Assembly: GCA_017560125.1 (NCBI GenBank)
Contig: JAFYOS010000016.1
Coordinates: 20,571 to 84,570, forward strand
From: Bacteroidaceae bacterium
Lineage (GTDB): Bacteria; Bacteroidota; Bacteroidia; Bacteroidales; Bacteroidaceae
Direction of reading: 5' to 3'
Length of the DNA: 64,000 nucleotides
This document shows positions 27,710 through 36,510 of this stretch, piece by piece. Below the pieces are notes generated by a model. The model did not search any database and was not told where the DNA came from. It worked only from the letters and a program-made list of their open reading frames with translations. Numbering within the stretch: position 1 is the stretch's first letter; each line of letters starts with the position of its first letter. Made by a program: the position numbers and the translations under genes.

Positions 27710-29029
27710 CTATTTCCTTTTACTGAGTGAATATACAATGCTGTGGCGCAGCGATGCCACAAGCGGAATGAATGCCGACGCTATGTTTATTGCCATGCAC
27801 AGCAGCAGTGTGGCTATGAATAGCGGCACGTTGAATAGCGACGAGGTGGGCAGTTGCGGAGTGCCCATTTTTTGCGTATTATACATGCTTAGCGAAATTT
27901 GTTCTTCCGTGTCGTAAAGGTAGATTATCCACTCTTCTGTGCAGTAAACAATGGCAATGCTCAGTAGCAATCCCAACGTGCCACCTATGAGCGTGAGCAG
28001 CATATTTTCGCATAGTATATGCCCGGCGATGCTTTTGTTTGTTGCGCCGTAGGCCTTGCGCACGCCGAACTCCACCATGCGGTTCTCCATGCGCGAGAAT
28101 ATCATGTTGCCAAGGTTCAGTGCCGGAATCAGCAGGAAGGCGCTAATCATGATTATTATTTCGGTGAGGAATTTTCGGAGCGCATCGCTGTTGTATATCT
28201 GCTCTATGGTGGTGTTTATATTATCTATTTTGTATGCGCGTTTTTCGTTGTCGGCATTGATGCGTGTGACAAGGTTTTCAATCTCTTTTTTCAGTGCATC
28301 GCGCTCGCCGACGCTCTTTGCCGTAGCATAAATCCTGCAATTTCCCAACAGGGTATTTTCCATCTGCTTTTTATCTAGGTAGAGCTCCTCTTTGGGGCGC
28401 ATGCTTATGGGTATATACATAGATGCAGATGTCTCGGGTGTGATGCTCGTAACATCCTCGACCACTCCTACGATGGTAAGGTTTTTGCCGTTGACTATTA
28501 TCTGTTCTCCGGCGACCTTGGTGGTCGAGAATAGTTCGGTTGCGAGGCTGCGCGAAACGACAACCATCGGCGTCATTTTCTTCTCCTCGTCATCGTTGAA
28601 TGAGCGGCCATCGATGAAATAAAAATCGAACACTCGCCAGAATGGTGCATCGACATATGCTGCGGGTCGTTTCAAGCGCTTCTTGTTGTCGCTTGTCGTT
28701 ACGGGAGTGCTGAAGTCGTAGTAGCTCCCGCTTTTGCAGCATACTTCGTCTAGGTGCTTGCAGTTTTCTTTAATTAGTGTGCTAAACGCGGGCGAAAAGT
28801 GTCTTTGTGCCCATTGCTCGCTCTCCTTTTCCTTGCTGGCCAAGTTGGGGAGTATCAGCATCCTGTCGCGGTTTTCTTCGGGATAGATAGGCGCGAATTT
28901 TATGTAGAGAACAGCGAAGGTAATCATTATCATTGTTACCGACAGGGCTGTTCCGGCAATGTATATGCCGGTGAACAGCTTGTGCTGTTTCATCATCGTC
29001 CATGCTTGTCGTAGGGCTTGTTTTATCAT
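27710..29029 (-). CDS. Type A FtsX-like permease of pair 5
   Basis: The 439-residue type A protein begins MIKQALRQAWTMMKQHKLFT; its first 54 residues are identical to those of the pair 4 type A protein. The periplasmic domain (about 50-280) has diverged, with no obvious alignment to pair 4 beyond the YVD/FIDG segment shared by the whole group. The coupling motif is ENRMVEFGVRKAYGATNKS and the tail RHSIVYSLSKRK differs from the YHKR ending of pairs 2, 3 and 6. It lies 29 bases after the pair 4 type B gene. Confidence 0.88.
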   Translation of the reverse strand: MIKQALRQAWTMMKQHKLFTGIYIAGTALSVTMIMITFAVLYIKFAPIYPEENRDRMLILPNLASKEKESEQWAQRHFSPAFSTLIKENCKHLDEVCCKSGSYYDFSTPVTTSDNKKRLKRPAAYVDAPFWRVFDFYFIDGRSFNDDEEKKMTPMVVVSRSLATELFSTTKVAGEQIIVNGKNLTIVGVVEDVTSITPETSASMYIPISMRPKEELYLDKKQMENTLLGNCRIYATAKSVGERDALKKEIENLVTRINADNEKRAYKIDNINTTIEQIYNSDALRKFLTEIIIMISAFLLIPALNLGNMIFSRMENRMVEFGVRKAYGATNKSIAGHILCENMLLTLIGGTLGLLLSIAIVYCTEEWIIYLYDTEEQISLSMYNTQKMGTPQLPTSSLFNVPLFIATLLLCMAINIASAFIPLVASLRHSIVYSLSKRK

Positions 29030-29032
29030 GGT
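28865..29032. repeat. Direct repeat R2, copy 1 (5-prime end of pair 5 type A gene)
   Basis: 168 bases that match 31537-31704 with only three differences, covering the start codon, the N-terminal cytoplasmic segment and the first transmembrane helix. Such near-identity next to a fully diverged middle implies a recent duplication or gene conversion. Confidence 0.9.
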
Positions 29033-29058
29033 GGGGTGTGTTATTTTTTATAATATGT

Positions 29059-29473
29059 TTATTCCTCTTTCAGTGCATCGGCTGGTTGTATTCGTGTAGC
29101 GCGATAGACCGGAATCCATGTGCCAATGATTGTAATCAGCAGCATTGCCACGTAGGTGATAGCCGTCACCCATGCAAAATGGATATAGAAATTGTTCATT
29201 CCATACTCGGGGTTGGGCGTGAAGTTCTCCTTATCGAAATCGCACACTCCCGGCTGGGCGAAGCCTTCGGTTACCACGAAGTGCAGTACAATGGGCATTG
29301 CCGTTGTAAAGGCCAGTGTGAGCAGAATGAGTGCTTCGGTAATGTACTGCTTCACCACACGGCTGCGCGAAGCTCCCATGCTGCACATGATGCCTATGTC
29401 GCTGCGGCGGTTGTCCATGCGTGTCCAGAATGTGCCCAGCATGCACAGGAATATGCAGGCGAGGGCAAAGCTG
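29059..29473. repeat. Direct repeat R1, copy 2 (3-prime end of pair 4 type B gene)
   Basis: Gap-free counterpart of 26427-26841, at a constant offset of 2632 bases. The match stops abruptly just before the segment encoding the periplasmic domain. Confidence 0.85.
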
Positions 29474-30363
29474 TTTAGTATAATCTTTTGGTTGATTGTG
29501 TAGCGTGCCTCTTTCTCTATGTGTGTATCTTCTTGTAGCTCGTCGAGTGTGAGTACCTTTACCTGGAAATTGTTCTCTTTATCTATTTCGCTTACAACGC
29601 CTTCTACTTTTCGTGTGAAGTGGTCGATGTCCGTTCCCTCGGCCAGTTTCACAATCCTCTTGGAACTGTTGCTCGAAATAGAGTAGAGGCTGTTTTCCTT
29701 AAACTGTATCATCGACGGCAACGGCTCAGTGTATGTGTCCAGTTGGAAATCGTCATAGACCCCGCGGATAGTATATTTTGTGTGCGGGTCGTTGTGCATT
29801 TTGCCAATGACCTCTGTGGTTCCGAACAGTCTTATTGCCGCAAGGCGCGAAATGAAAATGTCATTGGCTGTGTTTATCTCTTTGGGTACGGTCAGCGTCT
29901 TTCCGCTGTTTGCATCCTTCAGCCCCAGTGTGGCGAACATATTTTGGTCGCCCTCCCAAATGTAGCTGTATAGCCACACGTTTATCAATGAGTCTTTCTT
30001 CTGCTCGTCGTAATATAGCTTGTCGGTGCAATGCATGGTGCTGTTGAATGCTCCAAGGTTCATGTAGGTGTCCATGCTGCTCTCCACCTCGGGCAGGCTC
30101 TTTATTGCGTGTATTATGTTGCAGTATTGGTTGTAGAGCGAGAGGTTGTTTTCTTCCTTCAGCATTTCGAAGTAATCGAAATCCAACCTTACACAATACC
30201 TGTCGCGCTTCTCATAGTTGTCGGGGATGGCCTTTGTGGCAAAAATCACATATATGGGGTCGCTTATCATCCATATGAAAATGGTGGTCAGCAACAGCAC
30301 ACCGAATATCAGGCTGTTGTAGCGACGTTCGTTCCATGCTTGGTGCAATATCTTTGTAATCAT
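29059..30363 (-). CDS. Type B FtsX-like permease of pair 4
   Basis: This 434-residue protein starts MITKILHQAWNERRYNSLIFGVLLLTTIFIWM. The periplasmic domain (about 45-280) begins YVIFATKAIPDNYEKRDRYCVRLDF, a segment also kept in pair 5, then diverges. The C-terminal membrane part and ending RIQPADALKEE match pair 5 almost exactly. It follows its type A partner by 6 bases. The shared N- and C-termini with a changed middle are most extreme in this and the pair 5 protein. Confidence 0.88.
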   Translation of the reverse strand: MITKILHQAWNERRYNSLIFGVLLLTTIFIWMISDPIYVIFATKAIPDNYEKRDRYCVRLDFDYFEMLKEENNLSLYNQYCNIIHAIKSLPEVESSMDTYMNLGAFNSTMHCTDKLYYDEQKKDSLINVWLYSYIWEGDQNMFATLGLKDANSGKTLTVPKEINTANDIFISRLAAIRLFGTTEVIGKMHNDPHTKYTIRGVYDDFQLDTYTEPLPSMIQFKENSLYSISSNSSKRIVKLAEGTDIDHFTRKVEGVVSEIDKENNFQVKVLTLDELQEDTHIEKEARYTINQKIILNSFALACIFLCMLGTFWTRMDNRRSDIGIMCSMGASRSRVVKQYITEALILLTLAFTTAMPIVLHFVVTEGFAQPGVCDFDKENFTPNPEYGMNNFYIHFAWVTAITYVAMLLITIIGTWIPVYRATRIQPADALKEE

Positions 30364-30369
30364 GGTTAT

Positions 30370-31701
30370 CTATTTTCTTCTGTTGAGTGAATATACTATG
30401 CTGTGGCGCATTTTTGCCGCTACCGGCAACAGTGCCGATACAATGTTTATGAGCATGCACGCAACGAGTGTTGCTGCAAACAGTGTGGGATTGAATATCA
30501 TCGAGAAATCTATAATCTGTTCACCCCAGTTGTCTATATCCCATATGTAGTTGCTCAATATATCTCCCGAATCGAACAGGTATAGCACCCATTTGCTTGC
30601 ACCGAAAAGCACTGTGGCGCTTATGGCGAAGCCCAATATGCCGCCGACGAGTGTGAGTAGCATGTTTTCTATCAGCACTTGCGACACAATGTCCCAACGG
30701 CTTGCTCCGTAGGCGCGGCGTACGCCCATTTCCACCATGCGGTTATCCATGCGCGATAGTATCATTATGCTTAGGCACAGGGCGGGTATCAGTAGGAAGG
30801 CGGCTATTATCAGCACAATCTCTTTTATGAAATTGCGGAACGCATCGTTGCCGAAATCTGTGCGGTTGTATATGGCCTCGACGTGTGTGAATATGTCGTC
30901 GGCTATATCGTATGTGTATGGTGTGCTGCTCGCATTGTAGCGTGCAATCTTCTCGGTAATCTCCTTTTTCAGCAGCTCTTTTTCTGCTGCTTTTTTTACC
31001 GTTGCATGTATGTCGTACATTCCCGCAAGCTCCATTCTTGTGTTGTCGAACCATAGCTTGTTGCTGTTCAGTCCTAAAGGCATATATATTGCATAGGTGT
31101 TGGTTATGGCGCTTGGCGCGTCCTTTATCACTCCTATAATGGTAAGCTCCTCGCCATCGACATATATATGCTTGCCGGCAACCTTGTGGGTTGCGAACAG
31201 CTTCATGGCTGTGCTCTGTGCTATTACTGCCACACGATTGTTGCTTCGGACGTCGTGCTCGCCGAAGGGGTGCCCGTCGATGAACCTGTATGTATATATT
31301 TTCCAGAACTGCTCGTCGGTATATACGGCATATTCCTTTATTCTCTTTGTGCTTTTATCTGCCGATGCCGACAGCTTTTTAGCCTTGTTCGAACGTACGT
31401 TGCACGAGAGGTTGTCGAGGTATTTGCTATCTTCTTTTATCAGTTCGGCCAGTTTCGTCGAGCAGTTATATGCTTGTTTCGTTTCCCCCTCTGTATCGCT
31501 ATATATGGTAGTGATTCTTTTTATCAGCAGTGTTTTGTCGCGGTTTTCTTCGGGATAGATGGGTGCGAATTTTATGTAGAGCACAGCGAAGGTAATCATT
31601 ATCATTGTTACCGACAGGGCTGTTCCGGCAATGTATATGCCGGTGAACAGCTTGTGCTGTTTCATCATCGTCCATGCTTGTCGTAGGGCTTGTTTTATCA
31701 T
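30370..31701 (-). CDS. Type A FtsX-like permease of pair 4
   Basis: The 443-residue type A protein has the same first 54 residues as pair 5, then a distinct periplasmic domain (about 55-290) rich in Lys and Thr (ITTIYSDTEGETKQAYNCSTK). The C-terminal block has DNRMVEMGVRRAYGASRWDIV as coupling helix and ends RHSIVYSLNRRK, as in pair 5. It begins 29 bases after the pair 3 type B gene. The mixture of identical ends and unrelated-looking middle suggests selection for a changed periplasmic surface. Confidence 0.88.
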   Translation of the reverse strand: MIKQALRQAWTMMKQHKLFTGIYIAGTALSVTMIMITFAVLYIKFAPIYPEENRDKTLLIKRITTIYSDTEGETKQAYNCSTKLAELIKEDSKYLDNLSCNVRSNKAKKLSASADKSTKRIKEYAVYTDEQFWKIYTYRFIDGHPFGEHDVRSNNRVAVIAQSTAMKLFATHKVAGKHIYVDGEELTIIGVIKDAPSAITNTYAIYMPLGLNSNKLWFDNTRMELAGMYDIHATVKKAAEKELLKKEITEKIARYNASSTPYTYDIADDIFTHVEAIYNRTDFGNDAFRNFIKEIVLIIAAFLLIPALCLSIMILSRMDNRMVEMGVRRAYGASRWDIVSQVLIENMLLTLVGGILGFAISATVLFGASKWVLYLFDSGDILSNYIWDIDNWGEQIIDFSMIFNPTLFAATLVACMLINIVSALLPVAAKMRHSIVYSLNRRK

Positions 31702-31704
31702 GGT
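31537..31704. repeat. Direct repeat R2, copy 2 (5-prime end of pair 4 type A gene)
   Basis: Counterpart of 28865-29032 at a constant offset of 2672 bases with three mismatches. A shorter stretch of the same sequence is also kept at the start of the pair 3 type A gene (about 34290-34375). Confidence 0.9.
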
Positions 31705-31730
31705 GTGGGTGTGTTATTTTTATAATATGT

Positions 31731-33062
31731 TTATTCCTCTTTCAGTGCGTCGGCGGGAAGTATTCTGGTTATGCGCCATGCGGGGATTGCTGCTCCGGCT
31801 ATGGCGATAATCATCAGTATGATATATGTGGTTGCTGTCACACATGTAAAGTGCAAGGGGCCTCCAAGGGTTGATGGATCGGGTTTTATTACAATGTCCA
31901 TGGGGTTGGTATATCCGTTTACATGCAGATGGTGCAGCACAAAGAGCATTGCAACAGCAAAGCCAATGTTCACCAGCAATGTTGCTTCGGTAATAAACTG
32001 CCGTATGATGGTGCGTTTCGATGCGCCCACGCTGCGCATGATGCCTATTTCGCACTTGCGCGACGAGGTGCGTATCCAGAATGCGCTGAGAATGCCCAAA
32101 AACATGGCGAACAACGAGAACAACGCCATGCTTGTGTACATTGTTATTCTACCCGGCACTCCTCTCGATTCGTTTTGTCGTTCCCTCTTTGCTTTGTGCG
32201 ACTCGATTCCCGTGCAATATACATTGCCGGCCTTCAGTAGGGGCATCACCTCTGCTTTGAACCTCTTTTCGAATGCCTCTTGGTCAACCTCCTTTTTCAG
32301 TCGTATGTGAATGGGTATATTTCTATATTGCGTTGGTCGTCCATCGTTGCGCTTTATCATTATCGGCCCCTGATCGGCGTAGTCCATTATTTGCATGTCC
32401 TTGAATACTCCGCTGATAGTGTAGCATATATCTCTGGAGTACATCTTTTTGCCAATGGCTTCGCTCGTTCCGCCATAATGCAGTTCGGCAAGCTTTTCGG
32501 ATATATATATGTTGTTCTCGGTGTCGTCCTTGCGGGGTGTGAATATTTCGCCGGTGAATGCGTCCTTCACTCTGAATGTGGTAAAATAGTCGTAGCCTTC
32601 GATGTTGTATATTTCGTGCATATTGAATGCGAGCCCCTTTTCCTTAACCAATTTCATAAATTTCTCGTGGTCGTCGTAATATGCATCTATGCTCTCTGTG
32701 AAGTAAGGCGTTGATATAAATAGCGAATTCGCTCCTGGGTACTGGTTGTAGCCTGTAAGGCAGTAGCTCTCGACCTCGGGCAGGTTGCGCACTACATTGT
32801 ACAGATTGAAATAGCTTTCGCCGCTCCTCTCTGTATCTACGTTATCGCGGCTATATCGGTTGTCGTATGGTTGGTAACTGGTGAACGATACAAGATATGT
32901 GCCGTCGAGGTTGTAGCCGTCGTCTATGCTGTCGAGGCGTACCAGTGTGAACAGCGGGTCGAACGCCACCCATAGCATGATGCTTGCGGCGATAATCTCT
33001 ACTACTAACCAGCTGTTTTCGCGTCGCTCGTTGTATATTATGTGTAGTATCTTCTTTATCAT
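31731..33062 (-). CDS. Type B FtsX-like permease of pair 3
   Basis: A 443-residue type B protein, the most divergent of its class at the N-terminus (MIKKILHIIYNERRENSWLVVEIIAASIMLWVAFDPLF). The periplasmic domain (about 45-305) contains TYLVSFTSYQPYDNRYSRDN and an EAIGKKMYSRDI segment typical of MacB-like domains. The coupling helix is SRKCEIGIMRSVGASKRT and the end RILPADALKEE. It lies 5 bases after its type A partner. Confidence 0.87.
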   Translation of the reverse strand: MIKKILHIIYNERRENSWLVVEIIAASIMLWVAFDPLFTLVRLDSIDDGYNLDGTYLVSFTSYQPYDNRYSRDNVDTERSGESYFNLYNVVRNLPEVESYCLTGYNQYPGANSLFISTPYFTESIDAYYDDHEKFMKLVKEKGLAFNMHEIYNIEGYDYFTTFRVKDAFTGEIFTPRKDDTENNIYISEKLAELHYGGTSEAIGKKMYSRDICYTISGVFKDMQIMDYADQGPIMIKRNDGRPTQYRNIPIHIRLKKEVDQEAFEKRFKAEVMPLLKAGNVYCTGIESHKAKRERQNESRGVPGRITMYTSMALFSLFAMFLGILSAFWIRTSSRKCEIGIMRSVGASKRTIIRQFITEATLLVNIGFAVAMLFVLHHLHVNGYTNPMDIVIKPDPSTLGGPLHFTCVTATTYIILMIIAIAGAAIPAWRITRILPADALKEE

Positions 33063-33067
33063 GGGGC

Positions 33068-34369
33068 TTATCTTTTGTGGTACAACGATTGTATGATGTC
33101 TTTTCTAAGGGCCAATAACGTGGGCACAAGCGCCGAGGCTATGTTCAGCAGTGCGCTCATCAGCAGTGCGCACAGGAATATTGTGGGGTTGAGGAGCATT
33201 TCGGCGCTCAGCTGGTTGCCGGCTTCGGCTGTGTATCCAATTCCAATGTGGCTCTCTATGAGCGTGGTCATGCGGTAGCTGAATGTATATACCACCACAT
33301 AGGAGAGCAGTAACCCTGCAACTGCTCCCAACAGGGTGAGTAACATGTTTTCGCATAGTACCTGCGCTAAAATCTGTCGTCCCGTGGCACCGTAGGCACG
33401 GCGCACGCCTATTTCCACCATGCGCCCTTTCATGCGCGACGATATCATTCCTCCCAGGTTCAGCGCGGGAATGAAAAGCACGGCGAGTATGATGTAGAAG
33501 TATGTTTTCAGAGCGTCCCACACGCTTTCGTCCTTCTCGAGGAAGAAGGCCGCTTGCCAGTAGTTCGTTATATCCATCTCGTAGTCGAATATCTCTTCGC
33601 TGGGCTGATAGTAACGGTTGAATATGCTTTCAATCTCGTTGAGCAGTGCCTCTCTTTTGCCATCGTGTGCCCGGGCATATAGCTTAAAGAACTTTTTGGA
33701 GTTCTTTCCATCGGTGTGAACTGGATAGCTATTTATGCTGGCAAACGGGTTATATATAGTGAGCCATATTTTTCCGTAGCTGTAGGGCGTACATCGTGTG
33801 GCATCCTGCACAACGCCTATTATGCGATAGTATCTGCCGTTCAGCTTTATCTCCTTGCCGGCGACCTTGGTCGATGCAAAAAGCTGCATGGCAAGCGACT
33901 CGCTTATCACTGCCACATCTTCGTGCATCTCCTTTTCGGTAAATCCCTTTCCATCGACGAAATTGTAGTCGAACACCTGCCACCATCCGTCGTTCACGAA
34001 TATTACTTTTTCATCGACCTCGACGTTGTTGCCGTCAACGGTTATCGGAAGCTTTTGCAGCGAACTGTAAATGTCATATACAGCTATGGCCTTCATTTGC
34101 TTTGCCTCGCGTTGCAGCGTTTCTATGAAATCGAGATTGAAATAGTTTGTTTCGAATTTTTTCTTTGGCGTTTTGTGGATTTCGCGAATCGATACGAGTA
34201 TATCGTCGCGATGGTACTCGGGGTAGATGTTTCCTACGTTTATGTAGATGACGATGAACAGTATCATTATTATTGATATGCTCACTGATGTTCCGGCAAT
34301 GTATATGCCGGTGAACAGCTTGTGCTGTTTCATCATCGTCCATGCTTGGTTCAGGGTTTGTTTTATCAT
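33068..34369 (-). CDS. Type A FtsX-like permease of pair 3
   Basis: The 433-residue type A protein begins MIKQTLNQAWTMMKQHKLFT and keeps the group pattern: one helix, a periplasmic domain (about 50-280) with WWQVFDYNFVDGKGFTEKE and a MacB-like ASTKVAGKEI segment, then three helices with the coupling motif KGRMVEIGVRRAYGATGRQI and the ending DIIQSLYHKR. It is the first gene after the ATPase, 89 bases downstream, and a strong hairpin lies in that gap. Confidence 0.88.
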   Translation of the reverse strand: MIKQTLNQAWTMMKQHKLFTGIYIAGTSVSISIIMILFIVIYINVGNIYPEYHRDDILVSIREIHKTPKKKFETNYFNLDFIETLQREAKQMKAIAVYDIYSSLQKLPITVDGNNVEVDEKVIFVNDGWWQVFDYNFVDGKGFTEKEMHEDVAVISESLAMQLFASTKVAGKEIKLNGRYYRIIGVVQDATRCTPYSYGKIWLTIYNPFASINSYPVHTDGKNSKKFFKLYARAHDGKREALLNEIESIFNRYYQPSEEIFDYEMDITNYWQAAFFLEKDESVWDALKTYFYIILAVLFIPALNLGGMISSRMKGRMVEIGVRRAYGATGRQILAQVLCENMLLTLLGAVAGLLLSYVVVYTFSYRMTTLIESHIGIGYTAEAGNQLSAEMLLNPTIFLCALLMSALLNIASALVPTLLALRKDIIQSLYHKR

Positions 34370-34412
34370 GGTGGGGTGTATTGTTTTGTTGTATCCTTTT
34401 GCTATCGCAAGC

Positions 34413-34446
34413 GGTTAAGGGCCATTGCAGTAAATGGCCCTTAACC
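34413..34446 (-). other. Perfect hairpin between the ATPase gene and pair 3
   Basis: GGTTAAGGGCCATT and its exact complement form a 14-bp stem with a six-base loop, 12 bases after the ATPase stop codon. No T-tract follows on the minus strand, so a full intrinsic terminator is unlikely. It could protect the upstream mRNA end after processing, or give partial termination. Confidence 0.7.
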
Positions 34447-34458
34447 TTTGTTGTGTGC

Positions 34459-35124
34459 CTATTCAATCTGGCGACCGTCGAAGAAGCGTATGGTGCGCGA
34501 GGTCTGCTTTGCCTGCTCCTCGTTGTGGGTTACCATCACAATGGTGCGGCCATCTTCGCGGTTCAGCTTGTGAAGGATCTCCATCACCTCGGCACCCATC
34601 TTCGAATCGAGGTTACCGGTGGGCTCATCGGCGAGGATAATCTCGGGGTTGCCTATGATGGCGCGGGCTATGGCTACACGCTGGCACTGACCGCCCGACA
34701 GCTGTGTGGGCATGTGGTACATGCGGTGTGTGAGCCCCACACGTTCGAGCATCTCCTTGGCAAGGCGTGTGCGCTCCTTGGCGCTTATCTTGCGATAGAG
34801 CAGGGGCAGTTCCACGTTGTCAATCACGTTGAGCGAGTTTATCAGGTGGAAGCTCTGGAAGACGAAGCCCAGGGTGTTGTTACGGAAGGCTGCAAGCTCC
34901 TTCTCGGTCATCTGATCGACGGTGGTGCCGGCAATCTCTATGGTGCCGCTTGTAGGCTTGTCGAGCAATCCCATGATGTTGAGCAGGGTGGATTTGCCAC
35001 ATCCCGAGGGTCCCATGATGCTAAGGAATTCTCCTTTGTGTACTTCGATGTTTACATTTTCGAGCGCCTGTGTCTCTACTGAATCGGTGCGGTAAATCTT
35101 GTTTACTCCAGTTAATTTAATCAT
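34459..35124 (-). CDS. Single ABC ATPase of locus 2 (MacB/LolD type)
   Basis: A 221-residue ATPase with Walker A GPSGCGKST (38-46), Q-loop FQSFHL, signature LSGGQCQR (142-149), Walker B IILADEPTGNLD and H-loop VTHN. It is the only ATP-binding subunit among twelve permease genes in locus 2, and sits in the middle of the long unit between pairs 2 and 3. The straightforward reading is that all permease pairs share it. It resembles the locus 1 ATPase in all motifs but differs in sequence around the Q-loop helices, which contact the permease. Confidence 0.96.
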   Translation of the reverse strand: MIKLTGVNKIYRTDSVETQALENVNIEVHKGEFLSIMGPSGCGKSTLLNIMGLLDKPTSGTIEIAGTTVDQMTEKELAAFRNNTLGFVFQSFHLINSLNVIDNVELPLLYRKISAKERTRLAKEMLERVGLTHRMYHMPTQLSGGQCQRVAIARAIIGNPEIILADEPTGNLDSKMGAEVMEILHKLNREDGRTIVMVTHNEEQAKQTSRTIRFFDGRQIE

Positions 35125-35171
35125 AATTGTATGGTTTTAATTGTTAATATATAATTCGTTTTTTACGGTTT

Positions 35172-36446
35172 CTATTCTCTTAGCGCGTCGGCCGGCAGCG
35201 AGCGTGTGATGCGTATCGATGGCAGCAGTGCGCCGGCAATGGCTATTGCACTTATCAGCAGATAGGCAACGGCTGTGACTATGGCAAAGTGGGGCAGTGC
35301 GCGGTTGTGCAGATAGCTTTGGTCGGGGGTCTCGTTGTGTATCCACGAGGGTACCTTGGCTAGTGGCTCGGCGAAGCCCTCGACATATATGTAGTGCGCG
35401 ATGAACGGCATCGATACAATGAAGGCAACTGTAACGAGTATCATCGCTTCGGCGACAAACTGCCCTATGACGCGCCCTTTGGTTGCTCCCATACTGCGCA
35501 TGATGCCTATGTCGCGACGGCGGCTGTTGGTGCGTATCCAGAATGCGCTTAACACGCCCAAGAAGGCACAGAAGAGCGCGAAGCCCGACAGCCCGGCATA
35601 GAGGCGGTACTTGTTGGTGATGTTGTATTGCTTGTCGTGTTTCTCTATGCGCTCCATGTACGATTCCAATCCGGTGATGTGATAGACGCCGTGGCTGTAC
35701 TTGGGCATAATTTCCTCTTCAAATTTCTTTTTGAACGCATCTTCGTCGGTGCTGTCCTTTAGCCTGAAATAGATTTCTTCGCCGAATGTAAAGTTATCGA
35801 CGTTGTTGCAGAAAAGTACGATTGGGGTGTATTCGTCGTAGTTGAGTAGCTGTAAATCTTCGAACACTCCTAAAATGGTGAACTCCTCACGGTGTACATT
35901 CATAATCTTCTTACCAACTACGTCGGTGGTGCCGAAAAGCGACATTGCTTGGCGTCGCGACAGATAAGCACCGTCGCTTCCTGCATAGTCGGCCTGTTGC
36001 AGCACCTTGCCTGTCTTTACATCAATCGCTCTTATTGTCTCGAAGAGACGGCTCTTGTCGTTGGTTTTAATATTGTAAAAGCGTGCTGCTTTCCAATCGA
36101 CGAGGCTGTCGGGCCTGTCGTCGGGAATAGCCAGCATGGTCGATGAATATCCGCCGGGGTTGGGTTGTAATTCGCATTGGGCTATGAAACTACATTCTAT
36201 TTCGGGAATATTGTCAAACGCATCGGCTAACTGATTTAGAAATTCTTTTTCGGTATTGTAAGCGTCGTACTTCACTTTATATACTTTTTCGGGGGTGTAG
36301 CCTTTGGGTAGGTTGCCGCGACACACAAGAGTGAACAGTGGGTCGATGGCGAGCCACAGGAACAGGCTGGCGACTATCAGTTCAAGGAAGAGCCACGCGT
36401 TTTGCTTGCGCTCGTTCCATATTTGGTGTATGATTTTTGTTATCAT
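35172..36446 (-). CDS. Type B FtsX-like permease of pair 2
   Basis: A 424-residue type B protein, starting MITKIIHQIWNERKQNAWLFLELIVASLFLWLAIDPLF. The periplasmic domain (about 45-290) opens CRGNLPKGYTPEKVYKVKYD. The coupling helix NSRRRDIGIMRSMGATKGRV and external loop AEPLAKVPSWIHNETPDQSY follow, then the last helix and the end SLPADALRE. It lies 64 bases after its type A partner and 47 before the ATPase gene, larger gaps than in pairs 3-5. Confidence 0.88.
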   Translation of the reverse strand: MITKIIHQIWNERKQNAWLFLELIVASLFLWLAIDPLFTLVCRGNLPKGYTPEKVYKVKYDAYNTEKEFLNQLADAFDNIPEIECSFIAQCELQPNPGGYSSTMLAIPDDRPDSLVDWKAARFYNIKTNDKSRLFETIRAIDVKTGKVLQQADYAGSDGAYLSRRQAMSLFGTTDVVGKKIMNVHREEFTILGVFEDLQLLNYDEYTPIVLFCNNVDNFTFGEEIYFRLKDSTDEDAFKKKFEEEIMPKYSHGVYHITGLESYMERIEKHDKQYNITNKYRLYAGLSGFALFCAFLGVLSAFWIRTNSRRRDIGIMRSMGATKGRVIGQFVAEAMILVTVAFIVSMPFIAHYIYVEGFAEPLAKVPSWIHNETPDQSYLHNRALPHFAIVTAVAYLLISAIAIAGALLPSIRITRSLPADALRE

Positions 36447-36510
36447 GGTGCGTGGTGTTTTGTTTTTCTTTTTCTTTTTCGTATGTTATTAGCATTAAGT
36501 AACGCGGTGG

